From NCBI RefSeq assembly GCF_026891095.1, contig NZ_JAPTNL010000012.1, forward strand, positions 55,983 through 119,982: 64,000 nucleotides of DNA, written 5' to 3'. The position numbers were made by a program, and so were the translations under genes. This document shows, piece by piece, positions 1 to 8,869 of the stretch. Each line of letters begins with the position of its first letter. Positions within the stretch are counted from its first letter, which is position 1. Under the pieces are notes generated by a model. The model saw only the letters and a program-made list of their open reading frames with translations, ran no database searches and was not told the origin of the DNA. The stretch comes from Roseovarius salincola. Lineage in GTDB: Bacteria; Pseudomonadota; Alphaproteobacteria; Rhodobacterales; Rhodobacteraceae.

Positions 1-285
1 CGCCTTCAGCGCGAGCGCATGGATGGCGGCTTCATCCCTTCCGAGCGCGAATATTACTTCCGCTACGGGCTCGACGCCGAAAAGCTCTCATATGCAAAAC
101 CTGACGCCATCGTCATGCATCCGGGGCCGATGAATCGCGGGGTCGAGATCGACGGCGAGATCGCCGACGACATCAATCGCAGCGTGATCCAGGAACAGGT
201 GGAAATGGGCGTCGCCGTGCGCATGGCCGCGATGGACCTGCTGGCACGAAACCTGCGCGCCCGCCCGCGCGAGGTGCTCGCATGA
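1..285 (+). CDS. pyrB: Aspartate carbamoyltransferase catalytic chain, C-terminal part (5' end outside window)
   Basis: This enzyme condenses carbamoyl phosphate with aspartate, the committed step of pyrimidine synthesis. Only the last 94 residues are in the window and the frame is open from base 1. The visible part carries the family's C-terminal signature: an RxQRER helix, the conserved stretch [12 protein letters not shown] (the loop after the aspartate-binding site), and the terminal helix with [16 protein letters not shown]. The stop overlaps the next start by four bases (ATGA at 282-285), so it leads an operon with the dihydroorotase-like gene at 1264. Identification is secure; completeness of the 5' part cannot be judged. 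Confidence 0.95.
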   Translation, partial: RLQRERMDGGFIPSEREYYFRYGLDAEKLSYAKPDAIVMHPGPMNRGVEIDGEIADDINRSVIQEQVEMGVAVRMAAMDLLARNLRARPREVLA

Positions 286-818
286 CCGACAAGATCGAGA
301 TCAAGCCGACAGAACATGGCGTCGTGCGGGTCTTCGTCGTCGATCTGCCCGAGGATGAGATCGCGGCCTTCAATCGCCACAATGGCAGCTGGCCCCTGAA
401 GCGCGCGCTTGGGGCCGAGACGCTGGACAGCGCCCAGGTCGAACTCTTTGCGGTGTCGGACCTGGAGGAACTGGGCCTTGTGCATTACCTCGAAGAGGGC
501 CACGGCGTGGCCAAGGAAACGCTCAGCGATCTGCGCGGGCGGCTCGATGCGCTGACGGGGCATGTCCTGGTCATTCCGTCGCGCGCCTTTGGAGGGCAGG
601 GCCAGACTCTGACGCCGCGGCATCCCTTGCGCCTTGTCGCAACGCTTGACGAGCGCGCCGAACCCGTCAGCTTCGCGCCGTTGCCATCCGAGGGAGCAAA
701 GGGCAACACCGGGGGCAAACCCGCCCCGAGCAATGCCGCCATGTCAGGGCGCATCGCCGGCATCGCGCTTCTGGTGCTGTTCCTGCTGGTGGCCATCATG
801 ATCTGGATAGCGGCATGA
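282..818 (+). CDS. Conserved hypothetical protein with C-terminal membrane anchor (pyrimidine operon)
   Basis: A 178-residue protein of unknown function. The first 145 residues are soluble and rather acidic, with no catalytic motif I recognise. A low-complexity linker (about 125-150) precedes one strong hydrophobic helix at about 155-177, so this looks like a tail-anchored cytoplasmic domain. The start overlaps the pyrB stop by four bases and the stop overlaps the next start by four, implying translational coupling. From memory, Rhodobacteraceae often carry a gene like this between pyrB and pyrC. Its position suggests a role near the pyrimidine enzymes or the membrane, but nothing in the sequence proves it. 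Confidence 0.75.
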   Translation: MTDKIEIKPTEHGVVRVFVVDLPEDEIAAFNRHNGSWPLKRALGAETLDSAQVELFAVSDLEELGLVHYLEEGHGVAKETLSDLRGRLDALTGHVLVIPSRAFGGQGQTLTPRHPLRLVATLDERAEPVSFAPLPSEGAKGNTGGKPAPSNAAMSGRIAGIALLVLFLLVAIMIWIAA

Positions 819-1267
819 GCGACGGGCTGATTCATTCCATGACCCCCACGACCCGGCTGGCGCCGGGCGAACAGGTGATCCATGCCTTTCACCCTGACAA
901 GGGCGCCTATTGGCGCGACCATGCCTGGATCGCTGCCGTGGCGATGGCGGGGGGCATGGTGATTCTCTGGGCCATCGGCAACCCGCATGTCTGGACCGGG
1001 GCCATCGGCGGGTTGGCGGCTGTGGCGGTGCGCGGCTTCTATGTGGCCTCCGACGAGATGCAGGCCCGTTGGGACCTCACCGACCGCCGCCTTCTGGGGC
1101 CGCAGGGCCGCGCCGTGCCGCTGAGCGAGATCGCCACGATCCGCACCCTTGGCAGCGCGGTGCAGCTGGTTACGCGGGGCGGCGACAAGCACCTTCTGAA
1201 ATACCAGGCCGACCGCAACGCCACCCGTGCCCGGATCGAGACCGCGATGACCGGAGCCAACGCATGA
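815..1267 (+). CDS. Small membrane protein, two helices plus PH-like C-terminal domain
   Basis: A 150-residue protein with two predicted membrane helices (about 35-53 and 57-75). The C-terminal soluble segment contains the pattern W-D-L-T-D-R-R followed by short beta-rich stretches and an IATIRTLGS turn, resembling bacterial PH (YdbT/YokE-like) domains. It is coupled by four-base overlaps to the gene before it and to the dihydroorotase-like gene after it. A methionine at residue 9 is an alternative start. Function unknown; a membrane-associated scaffold is one possibility. The family match is a judgement from residue pattern only. Confidence 0.7.
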   Translation: MSDGLIHSMTPTTRLAPGEQVIHAFHPDKGAYWRDHAWIAAVAMAGGMVILWAIGNPHVWTGAIGGLAAVAVRGFYVASDEMQARWDLTDRRLLGPQGRAVPLSEIATIRTLGSAVQLVTRGGDKHLLKYQADRNATRARIETAMTGANA

Positions 1268-2544
1268 CAAGCACGCTTTTCACCAATGCCCGCCTGATCG
1301 ACCCGGAACAGGGCACCGATGCGCCCGGCTGGCTGCTGATCGAGCAGGGCGCGATCAAGGCCGTCGGGTCCGGGCGCGATGCGCCAACGGCGGACGAGGT
1401 GGTGGATTGCGCCGGGCACTGCCTGGCGCCGGGGATCGTCGATATCGGCGTCAAGGTCTGCGAACCGGGCGAGCGGCACAAGGAATCCTATCGCTCCGCC
1501 GGGCTGGCGGCGGCGGCCGGGGGCGTGACCACGATGGTCACACGGCCCGACACCCAGCCTTCCATCGACAGCCCCGAGGCGCTGGAATTCGTCGCGCGGC
1601 GCGCCAATGCCGCCGGGCCGGTTCATGTGCTGCCGATGGCGGCGCTGACCAAGGGCCGCGAGGGGCGCGAGATGACCGAGATCGGCTTCCTGATGGATGC
1701 CGGGGCCGTGGCCTTCACCGATTGCGACCATGTTGTCACCAACACCAAGGTCCTGTCGCGCGCGATGACCTATGCGCGTGCGCTTGGCGCGTTGATCATC
1801 GCCCATCCGCAGGAACCGGGGCTGAGCGCGGGGGCGTCGGCCACCAGTGGCAAGTTCGCGTCGCTGCGCGGCTTGCCCGCCGTTTCGCCGATGGCCGAGC
1901 GCATGGGGCTTGATCGCGACATCGCGCTTCTGGAAATGACCGGCGCGCGCTATCACGCCGACCAGATCACCACCGCCCGCGCCTTGCCCGCGCTCGAACG
2001 CGCCAGGCGCAACGGGCTCGACATCACCGCGGGCACCTCGATCCATCACCTGACGCTAAATGAAATGGACGTGGCCGACTATCGCACCTTCTTCAAGGTC
2101 AAGCCGCCGCTGCGTTCCGAATCCGACCGGCAGGCGGTGATCGAGGCGGTTCGCAGCGGGCTGATCGATGTGATTTCCTCGATGCACACGCCGCAGGACG
2201 AGGAATCCAAGCGCCTGCCCTTCGAAGAAGCCGCCAGCGGCGCGGTGGCGCTGGAAACGCTGCTGCCCGCCGCGCTGCGGCTCTATCATTCGGGCGATCT
2301 GGACCTGCCGGCGCTGTTCCGGGCGATGGCGCTCAACCCGGCGAAGCGGCTGGGGCTTGCTTCGGGGCGGATCGCGGCGGGCGCGCCCGCCGATCTGGTG
2401 CTGTTCGACCCCGACAAGCCTTTCGTGATGGATCGCACCACGCTCCGGTCGAAATCCAAGAACACCCCGTTTGACGGTCAGCGCCTTCAGGGTAAGGTGC
2501 GCGCGACCTATGTTGCCGGACGACCTGTTTTCGAGGCCCCCTGA
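1264..2544 (+). CDS. pyrC: Dihydroorotase-like protein, probably non-catalytic (pseudo-DHOase)
   Basis: An amidohydrolase-fold protein of 426 residues at the normal pyrC place behind pyrB. Overall it follows class I dihydroorotase, including the AAAAGGVTT turn (84-90), Asp153, His181, His231 and the C-terminal strand-rich domain. However, the N-terminal His-x-His metal motif is replaced by Gly-Val-Lys (62-64, within DIGVK), and the catalytic Asp of the usual TDHAPH loop is replaced by Met (SMHTPQD, 306-312). Both changes argue against zinc-dependent hydrolysis. Non-catalytic dihydroorotases that assemble with PyrB are known in Pseudomonas (PyrC'); by analogy this may be a structural partner, with an active DHOase encoded elsewhere. 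The start at 1264 gives the ATGA overlap and the normal length. Confidence 0.88.
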   Translation: MTSTLFTNARLIDPEQGTDAPGWLLIEQGAIKAVGSGRDAPTADEVVDCAGHCLAPGIVDIGVKVCEPGERHKESYRSAGLAAAAGGVTTMVTRPDTQPSIDSPEALEFVARRANAAGPVHVLPMAALTKGREGREMTEIGFLMDAGAVAFTDCDHVVTNTKVLSRAMTYARALGALIIAHPQEPGLSAGASATSGKFASLRGLPAVSPMAERMGLDRDIALLEMTGARYHADQITTARALPALERARRNGLDITAGTSIHHLTLNEMDVADYRTFFKVKPPLRSESDRQAVIEAVRSGLIDVISSMHTPQDEESKRLPFEEAASGAVALETLLPAALRLYHSGDLDLPALFRAMALNPAKRLGLASGRIAAGAPADLVLFDPDKPFVMDRTTLRSKSKNTPFDGQRLQGKVRATYVAGRPVFEAP

Positions 2545-3149
2545 TGCCCCCCATCGAGACCACCGCGACGCTTTTGATCCTCTGGGCCGTTCTTGGCTAC
2601 CTGCTGGGGTCGGTGCCGTTCGGGATGGTGCTGGCGCGGGTGATGAATCTGGGCAACCTGCGCGAGATCGGCTCGGGCAATATCGGTGCGACCAACGTGC
2701 TGCGCACCGGCAGCAAGAAGGCCGCGGCGGCGACGCTGCTGCTGGATGGCGGCAAGGGCGCGGCGGTGGCGCTGCTGGCGCGCCAGATCACCGGCGAGGA
2801 CGCCGCGCAGATCGCCGGGCTCATGGCATTCCTGGGCCATTGCTATCCGGTCTGGCTGGGCTTCAGGGGTGGCAAGGGCGTCGCGACCTTCCTCGGGCTG
2901 CTGCTGGCGCTGTCCTGGCCGGTCGGGGTGGCGTGCTGCCTGACCTGGCTTGCCGCCGCGCTCTGGAAGCGGATGTCGTCCTTCGCCGCGATCACCGCCG
3001 CGGCGATGTCGACGATCTGGATCGTGCTGCTGGGGCAGACGCAGATTTTCCTGCTGGGGGTGATCCTGACGTTGCTCGTCTATTGGCGCCACCGCAGCAA
3101 CATCGCCCGCATCCGCGCGGGCACCGAGCCGAAGATCGGCCAGAAGTGA
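2544..3149 (+). CDS. plsY: Glycerol-3-phosphate acyltransferase PlsY
   Basis: PlsY transfers an acyl group from acyl-phosphate to glycerol 3-phosphate, the first step of phospholipid synthesis, in the inner membrane. The 201-residue product has about five hydrophobic helices and the three cytoplasmic family motifs: GSVPFG (22-27), GSGNIGATN (43-51) and the glycine-rich FRGGKGVATF (108-117). The start codon shares one base with the preceding stop (TGATG), so it is the last gene of the pyrB operon. A 45-bp dispersed repeat lies just downstream. Confidence 0.95.
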   Translation: MPPIETTATLLILWAVLGYLLGSVPFGMVLARVMNLGNLREIGSGNIGATNVLRTGSKKAAAATLLLDGGKGAAVALLARQITGEDAAQIAGLMAFLGHCYPVWLGFRGGKGVATFLGLLLALSWPVGVACCLTWLAAALWKRMSSFAAITAAAMSTIWIVLLGQTQIFLLGVILTLLVYWRHRSNIARIRAGTEPKIGQK

Positions 3150-3179
3150 CTCCTGTGCGCCGGGCAGGATACCGAAACC

Positions 3180-3224
3180 ATACCGACGCGATACCGACGT
3201 AAAGCCGCCGCGATGCCGAAGCGG
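3180..3224 (-). repeat. 45-bp dispersed repeat, copy 1
   Basis: Read on the minus strand, this sequence matches 58634-58678 (+) at 42 of 45 positions. It contains the submotif GTCGGTATCGCGTCGGTAT, itself two near-copies of TCGGTATCGCG. Here it sits between the convergent 3' ends of plsY and gshA. The plus strand reads GCGG followed by TTTTT just past its end, so it might also assist termination of plsY, but the stem is only about four base pairs. Confidence 0.75.
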
Positions 3225-3243
3225 TTTTTACAGTGTTTTCAAA

Positions 3244-4614
3244 TCAGTAGGAATATTCGGAATAAATCCGGCTTAGATCGCCCTGCCAATCGCCATGGTA
3301 ATGCGCCAACAGCTCGTCGGCGGGTGCCTGCCCGCTTTCGACGCTTTCCTTCAGCGTATTGAGGAAATGGGTCTCGTCCGGGATCATCCCGTCCGCCCCG
3401 CTGCACCCCCGCGCCTTCAGCCCGGCCTCCGACAGCGCCAGCACCTCGCGCGCCAGCTCATGCATGTCGATGCCGTTGACCCTGGCCTGCAAGGCATCCT
3501 TGCCCGCCGCCACCCGCAGCGCATCGCGGGTTTCGGCATCCCAGTGCTTGACCAGGTCCCAGGCCGCATCGAGCGCGGACTGGTCATACATCAGCCCCAC
3601 CCAGAACGCGGGCAGCGCGCAGAGCCGCCGCCATGGCCCGCCATCGGCGCCACGCATCTCGATGAATTTCTTGATCCGAGCTTCCGGGAAGATGGTGGTC
3701 AGGTGGTCGGCCCAGTCCGACAGGGTCGGTTTTTCCCCCGGCAACGCGGGCAGCTTGCCCTTCAGGAAGTCGCGGAAGGATTGTCCGAGCGCGTCGATAT
3801 AGACCCCGTCGCGATAGACGAAATACATCGGCACATCGAGCGCGTATTCGACCCAGGCCTCGAATCCGAAGCCCTCGTCGAAGACGAAGGGCAACATGCC
3901 GGTGCGGTCGGGGTCCAGATCGCGCCAGACCCGCGCGCGCCATGACTTGAAGCCGGTCGGCTTGCCCTCGAAAAAGGGTGAATTGGCGAACAGCGCGGTG
4001 GCCACCGGCTGCAACGCCAGTGCCACGCGCATTTTCTGAACCATGTCCGCTTCCGAGCCGAAATCCAGGTTCACCTGCACAGTGCAGGTGCGATACATCA
4101 TGGATTTGCCCATGGTGCCGACGCGATCCATGTAATCGGTCATCAGCTTGTAGCGGCCCTTGGGCATGCGGGGCATCGCCTCGTGTTCCCAGACCGGCGC
4201 CGCACCCAGCCCGATAAAGCCGACGCCGACCTTGTCGGCAATATCCTTCACGTCGCGCAGATGGGCGTTCACCTCGTCGCAGGTCTCGTGGATCGACTCG
4301 AGAGGCGCGCCGCTCAGTTCCAGTTGCCCGCCCGGTTCAAGGCTGACATTGGCACCCTCCTTGGTGAGGCCGATCAGCTTGCCCGCCTCTTCCAGCGGCG
4401 CCCAGCCATGCCGGTCGCGCAGGCCCTCCAGTACAGCAAGAACGCTGCGCTCGCCCTCGTAGGGGATGGGTTTGAGCGTGTCCTTGCAATAGCCGAATTT
4501 CTCGTGCTCGGTGCCGATGCGCCAGTCCTCGGGCGGTTTGCAGCCGCTTTCGAGGTATTCCGCGAGCTGTTCATGCCGCTCGATGGGCCCGCCGCCTGAT
4601 TGGGGTATGGACAT
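3244..4614 (-). CDS. gshA: Glutamate-cysteine ligase (plant/alphaproteobacterial type)
   Basis: Catalyses the ATP-dependent joining of glutamate and cysteine, the first step of glutathione synthesis. The 456-residue product has the hallmarks of the plant-like GCL class: the N-terminal RIGTEHEKFGY segment, SLEPGGQLELSG substrate loop, and the MMYRTCTVQVNLDF strand. An AGGAGA ribosome-binding site lies seven bases before the ATG. It is first in a minus-strand series but is separated from the gene upstream (stop at 4666) by about 50 bases. Length and motifs are complete. Confidence 0.95.
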   Translation of the reverse strand: MSIPQSGGGPIERHEQLAEYLESGCKPPEDWRIGTEHEKFGYCKDTLKPIPYEGERSVLAVLEGLRDRHGWAPLEEAGKLIGLTKEGANVSLEPGGQLELSGAPLESIHETCDEVNAHLRDVKDIADKVGVGFIGLGAAPVWEHEAMPRMPKGRYKLMTDYMDRVGTMGKSMMYRTCTVQVNLDFGSEADMVQKMRVALALQPVATALFANSPFFEGKPTGFKSWRARVWRDLDPDRTGMLPFVFDEGFGFEAWVEYALDVPMYFVYRDGVYIDALGQSFRDFLKGKLPALPGEKPTLSDWADHLTTIFPEARIKKFIEMRGADGGPWRRLCALPAFWVGLMYDQSALDAAWDLVKHWDAETRDALRVAAGKDALQARVNGIDMHELAREVLALSEAGLKARGCSGADGMIPDETHFLNTLKESVESGQAPADELLAHYHGDWQGDLSRIYSEYSY

Positions 4615-4665
4615 GAACGTTCTCCTGCCTTGCGCGCGTCAATGGCTGCCACAAGTGGCCCTATT

Positions 4666-5190
4666 TCACCGGGGTGTCAATGCGGGCCGGCTGTCCGTTT
4701 TGTGCCAGATCACGACAGGGTCATCGCCTGGGCGGCGCATCAGCGCCAGCATCCGTTCGGTGCGGATTCCGGGCAGCGTCGCGAAGGCGTCGAACAGATC
4801 GTCCGCGCCCCGTGCGCTGAGCGGGATCGCCAGATCGGCCTGCCCGGGCTGGCTGATCGTCCAGTGCGGCGGCCTGCCGGTCGGGTCGAGGCAGATCCGG
4901 GTGATTTCGCCAAGCGCCACCGCGCCGCCGGTCAACGGCCCGAAATAGACGATCCGACCTTCATCCACGCTGACCACGCCCGGCCCGTCGCGATCACCGC
5001 GAAAACGCCCGCGTTGAATGCCACTGACGATCAGCACGGCGGCGATCGCGCAGACGGCATAGCCCAGCCAATGCAACAGCCCCGTCGTGCCCAGCATCCA
5101 CCAGAGGCCAAGGCAGAGTACGCCGATCCCGGTGATGACCTCGCGCCAGCGCCGGATCGCGGCGATGGCCTCGGGGCGAACGAAACTCAT
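4666..5190 (-). CDS. Two-helix membrane protein of unknown function
   Basis: A 174-residue protein. An N-terminal basic segment is followed by two membrane helices (about 22-39 and 42-57) and a cytoplasmic beta-rich domain with the pattern VVSVDEGRIVYFGP, again reminiscent of a PH-like fold. I chose the ATG at 5190 because it overlaps the rsmE stop in an ATGA arrangement; an upstream in-frame start would run into rsmE. The gene is thus coupled to rsmE and followed by gshA. No function can be assigned. Confidence 0.7.
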   Translation of the reverse strand: MSFVRPEAIAAIRRWREVITGIGVLCLGLWWMLGTTGLLHWLGYAVCAIAAVLIVSGIQRGRFRGDRDGPGVVSVDEGRIVYFGPLTGGAVALGEITRICLDPTGRPPHWTISQPGQADLAIPLSARGADDLFDAFATLPGIRTERMLALMRRPGDDPVVIWHKTDSRPALTPR

Positions 5191-5912
5191 GTCCAGTCTC
5201 CAAGCGCCAACTGCCAAAGTGTCATCGCGGCGACGGCGGCGGTATCGGCGCGCAGGATACGCGGGCCGAGGCTGACGGGATGGGCGAAGGGCAGGGCATT
5301 GAGCCGGTCGCGCTCAGAGGGTGAAAAGCCGCCCTCCGGCCCGATCAGGATCGCCCATTTGTCACCTGTCGTATCGCTGAGCGATGCGGCTGTCCCGGCC
5401 AGCGCCTCATCGCAGAACATCAGCTGCCTGTCATCGGGCCAGTCCGACAACAGGCGATCCAACTTTTGCAGGTTGCAGACCTCGGGCACATAGGTGCCGC
5501 CGCATTGTTCGGCGGCTTCGACGGCATGGGCCTGAAGGCGATCCCGCCGGATACGTTCGGAATTGGTGAAATCCGCCTGAACGGGCAGGATCCGCGCCGC
5601 GCCCATCTCGGCGGCCTTTTCGACGATGAAATCGGTGCGGGCCTTCTTGATTGGCGAGAACAGCAGCCAGAGATCCGGCGGCATCCGCTGCGGCCCCGAT
5701 TGCGAAACGCACGCCAGCGAACCTGCGCGTTTGCCCGCCTCGGCTACGGTGGCAAGCCATTCGCCATCGCGCCCGTTGAACAGCAGCACCGCATCGCCTG
5801 CACCGCGCCGCATCACCCCGAAGAGATAATGCGCCTGGTCGCGATCCAGAGGAACCGTTTGCCCTTCCCCCAAGGGGTGATCTACAAAAAGCCTGATCTT
5901 CACATCCGTCAT
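5187..5912 (-). CDS. rsmE: 16S rRNA (uracil-1498-N3) methyltransferase RsmE
   Basis: Methylates U1498 of 16S rRNA using S-adenosylmethionine. The 241-residue product has the N-terminal PUA-like region containing HYLFGVMRRGAGD, and the C-terminal SPOUT knot with LIGPEGGFSPSE and LGPRILRADTA, both diagnostic of RsmE. Its start is only 11 bases from the divergent ubiA start, so the two promoters must lie inside the neighbouring coding sequences. The stop overlaps the next minus-strand gene by four bases. Confidence 0.95.
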   Translation of the reverse strand: MTDVKIRLFVDHPLGEGQTVPLDRDQAHYLFGVMRRGAGDAVLLFNGRDGEWLATVAEAGKRAGSLACVSQSGPQRMPPDLWLLFSPIKKARTDFIVEKAAEMGAARILPVQADFTNSERIRRDRLQAHAVEAAEQCGGTYVPEVCNLQKLDRLLSDWPDDRQLMFCDEALAGTAASLSDTTGDKWAILIGPEGGFSPSERDRLNALPFAHPVSLGPRILRADTAAVAAMTLWQLALGDWT

Positions 5913-5923
5913 GAGGGCACCAT

Positions 5924-6889
5924 ATGACCGGCAAGAACCAGACGCCAGAGGCCTCGGCTCCGGTGGCCGACGCGGTCACCGGCAATTGGGTGGACCGTCT
6001 GGCGCCGCCGCGCTCAAGGCCCTATCTGCGGCTGGCGCGGGCCGACCGGCCGATCGGCACATGGCTGCTGTTGCTGCCCTGCTGGTGGGGGCTTTTGCTG
6101 GGGATGCTGCATGACGGGCGCGCCGGCTGGCACGATCTGTGGATATTCGCGGGCTGCGGCATCGGCGCGTGGCTGATGCGCGGGGCCGGGTGTACCTGGA
6201 ACGACATCACCGACCGCCATATCGACGGCAGTGTGGCGCGCACCGCGCAAAGGCCGATTCCGTCGGGGCAGGTGAGCGTGAAACAGGCGCTGGCCTGGCT
6301 GGTGGCGCAGGCGCTGGTGGCGCTGTGCATCCTGTTGACCTTCAACGTGGCGGCGATCGCGCTAGGGGTGCTGGCGCTGGTGCCGGTGGCGATCTATCCC
6401 TTTGCCAAGCGGTTCACCTGGTGGCCGCAGGTCTTCCTTGGTCTGGCATTCAACTGGGGCGCGCTTCTGGCCTGGACGGCGCATACCGGGCGGCTGGAAT
6501 GGCCGGCGGTGATTCTGTACCTCGGGGGGATCGCATGGACGCTCTTCTACGACACGATCTATGCCCATCAGGACAAGGAGGACGACGCGCTGATCGGGGT
6601 GAAATCCACCGCGCGGCTGTTTGGCGCACGCACCCCGAAATGGCTGTTGGTGTTCCTGATCCTGAGCGTCGCCCTGCAATCGCTTGCGGTGATCATGGCG
6701 GCGGTGGGGGACAGCTCCCCGGCGCTCCTGATGGCGTTGCTCGGTCCCTGGGCCATGGGCTGGCACATGCAGTGGCAGATGCGCAGGCTGGACCTGGACG
6801 ACAACGACCGGTTGCTGATGCTGTTTCGCTCGAACCGCGATGCGGGTCTTCTGCCCTTGCCGTTTTTCGCCGTCGCGCTGGTGCTGTGA
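5924..6889 (+). CDS. ubiA: 4-hydroxybenzoate polyprenyltransferase UbiA
   Basis: Attaches the polyprenyl chain to 4-hydroxybenzoate in ubiquinone synthesis, in the inner membrane. The 321-residue product has seven or more hydrophobic helices and both aspartate-rich motifs: NDITDRHID (first, metal-diphosphate binding) and DTIYAHQDKEDD (second). The N-terminal segment RADRPIGTWLLL is typical of the family. Diverges from rsmE with an 11-base gap. Confidence 0.96.
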   Translation: MTGKNQTPEASAPVADAVTGNWVDRLAPPRSRPYLRLARADRPIGTWLLLLPCWWGLLLGMLHDGRAGWHDLWIFAGCGIGAWLMRGAGCTWNDITDRHIDGSVARTAQRPIPSGQVSVKQALAWLVAQALVALCILLTFNVAAIALGVLALVPVAIYPFAKRFTWWPQVFLGLAFNWGALLAWTAHTGRLEWPAVILYLGGIAWTLFYDTIYAHQDKEDDALIGVKSTARLFGARTPKWLLVFLILSVALQSLAVIMAAVGDSSPALLMALLGPWAMGWHMQWQMRRLDLDDNDRLLMLFRSNRDAGLLPLPFFAVALVL

Positions 6890-6952
6890 TTGCACTCGTT
6901 GCCGGCAGGGCCTAAACACGGGCGAGACAACAACTTGCGGGCTCCGAACAGC

Positions 6953-8869
6953 ATGCGCCTGTCTTCGATCTTCACCATCGCCGCGACATTCCTGGCCGCA
7001 GCCGTGTTCTGCCTACTGATTGCGCGTCTCGCCGTGACCGTGATCGAGGACAGTTCGCGCGCCTCGGTGCGCCAGGAACTGGATATGAACGGCATGACCT
7101 GGACCCAGGTCGATGCCGACGGGCTGCAGATTTTCCTGGGCGGCACCGCCCCCACCGAGGCGATGCGCTTCAAGGCGCTGTCGCTGGCCGGGCGAATGGT
7201 GGACGCGGCGCGGGTCATGGACCAGATGCTGGTCGAGGACACCAAGGGCATCGCCCCGCCACGATTCTCGATCGAGATCCTGCGCAATGACAGCGGCACG
7301 TCGCTGATCGGGCTGGTGCCGGCCTCGAGCGACCGTGACGCGCTGATAGAGGATATCGCCGACGCCACCGGCGACGGCGAGGCGACGGATCTTCTGGAAT
7401 CAGCGGATTACCCCCATTCCGAGAGCTGGGATGCGGCACTGGATTTTGCGGTGAAGTCGCTTGAATTGCTTCCGCGGGCCAAGATCTCGGTCGATGCGGA
7501 GAGCGTCCTGATCAAGGCGATGGTGGACAGCCCCGAGGCGAAACGGCGGCTTGAGGTCGAACTGGCGCGCAACGCGCCCGAGGATTTGCGCCTGACGCTG
7601 GATATATCGGCGCCGCGACCGGTGGTCACGCCCTTCACGCTGCGCTTCCTGATCGAGGATGGCGAAGCCCGGTTCGATGCCTGTTCAGCCGATACCGAAG
7701 CGGCGCGCGAACGAATCCTGAGCGCCGCCGGCCGCGCGGGCCTCAGCCGCAAGGCCGATTGCACGCTTGCCCTTGGCGTGCCCTCTCCCAGATGGGGCGC
7801 AGCGGCCGAGATGGCAATCGACGCGCTGGCCGAACTGGGCGGCGGGAGCCTCACCTTTTCGGATGCGGATATTTCGATGGTTGCCCTCGAAGGCACATCG
7901 GAGAGCACCTTTGACGATGTGATCGGGCGGCTTGAAACGTCGCTGCCCGATGTCTTCGCGCTGCACGCGGTACTGCCCCGGCCCGAGGATGCCAGCGCCC
8001 CCGTCGCGCCGGAATTCGTGGCGACGCTTTCGCCCGAGGGGCAGGTGCAGATCCGCGGTCGCGTCAGCAGCAAGCTGGCGCGTGAGACTGTGGACAGTTT
8101 CGCCAAGGCGCGGTTCTCGTCCGAGTCGGTCCGCACCACGGCGCGGGTCTCGGATGGGTTGCCGAAGGACTGGTCGCTGCGCACGCTGACCGGGCTCGAG
8201 GCGCTGAGTCATGTCTCGAACGGGGTGGTGACCGTCACCCCCGACACCCTGACGCTGATCGGCAATACCGGCCAGCAGGATGCGTCCGCGCGGGTGTCAC
8301 GATTCCTTTCAGAGAAGCTGGGCGAGGGGGCCAAGTTCTCGATCAAGGTGACCTATAGCGAGGCGCTCGACCCCCTCGCCAACATCCCGACACCAGAAGA
8401 ATGCGAGGCCCGGATCGCCACGATTCAATCCGAGCGCAAGATCAACTTCGAGCCGGGGTCGTCGACCATCGAAGGCAGCGGCGCCGCGATCCTCGACGAT
8501 ATCGCCGAAGTGCTGAGCGAGTGCGGTGACGTACGCATGGAAATCGGTGGCCATACCGACAGCCAGGGCCGCGAGGTCATGAACGAACGCCTTAGCCAGG
8601 ACCGCGCCGAGGCGGTTCTCGACGCATTGCGCGAACGGCGCATCCTGACCTCGGCCTTCACCGCCAAGGGTTACGGCGAAAGCGAACCGATCGCCGACAA
8701 CGACACCGAAGCGGGCCGCGAAGCGAACCGCCGGATCGAATTCCGGCTGATCCGCCCCGAGCCTGCGGAAGAAGACCCGACAAGCCTTGAAAGCTCCGAA
8801 GAACCGGGCGATGAAGACAACCACGCCGAGGAACCATCGCAGGAAGACAAGCCCGATGAACAGAACTGA
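6953..8869 (+). CDS. BON- and OmpA-domain envelope protein
   Basis: A 638-residue envelope protein. The start at 6953 puts a basic residue and a hydrophobic helix (about 4-29) at the N-terminus, acting as anchor or uncleaved signal. A long periplasmic region contains BON-like repeats, the first around 40-85 (DADGLQIFLGGTAPT). The C-terminal OmpA/MotB peptidoglycan-binding domain (about 500-610) shows INFEPGSSTI, IGGHTDSQG, LSQDRAEAV and NRRIEFRL. A very acidic tail (about 615-638) follows. The layout resembles ArfA-type BON-OmpA proteins. It overlaps the next gene by 14 bases, suggesting a functional pair. Confidence 0.85.
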   Translation: MRLSSIFTIAATFLAAAVFCLLIARLAVTVIEDSSRASVRQELDMNGMTWTQVDADGLQIFLGGTAPTEAMRFKALSLAGRMVDAARVMDQMLVEDTKGIAPPRFSIEILRNDSGTSLIGLVPASSDRDALIEDIADATGDGEATDLLESADYPHSESWDAALDFAVKSLELLPRAKISVDAESVLIKAMVDSPEAKRRLEVELARNAPEDLRLTLDISAPRPVVTPFTLRFLIEDGEARFDACSADTEAARERILSAAGRAGLSRKADCTLALGVPSPRWGAAAEMAIDALAELGGGSLTFSDADISMVALEGTSESTFDDVIGRLETSLPDVFALHAVLPRPEDASAPVAPEFVATLSPEGQVQIRGRVSSKLARETVDSFAKARFSSESVRTTARVSDGLPKDWSLRTLTGLEALSHVSNGVVTVTPDTLTLIGNTGQQDASARVSRFLSEKLGEGAKFSIKVTYSEALDPLANIPTPEECEARIATIQSERKINFEPGSSTIEGSGAAILDDIAEVLSECGDVRMEIGGHTDSQGREVMNERLSQDRAEAVLDALRERRILTSAFTAKGYGESEPIADNDTEAGREANRRIEFRLIRPEPAEEDPTSLESSEEPGDEDNHAEEPSQEDKPDEQN

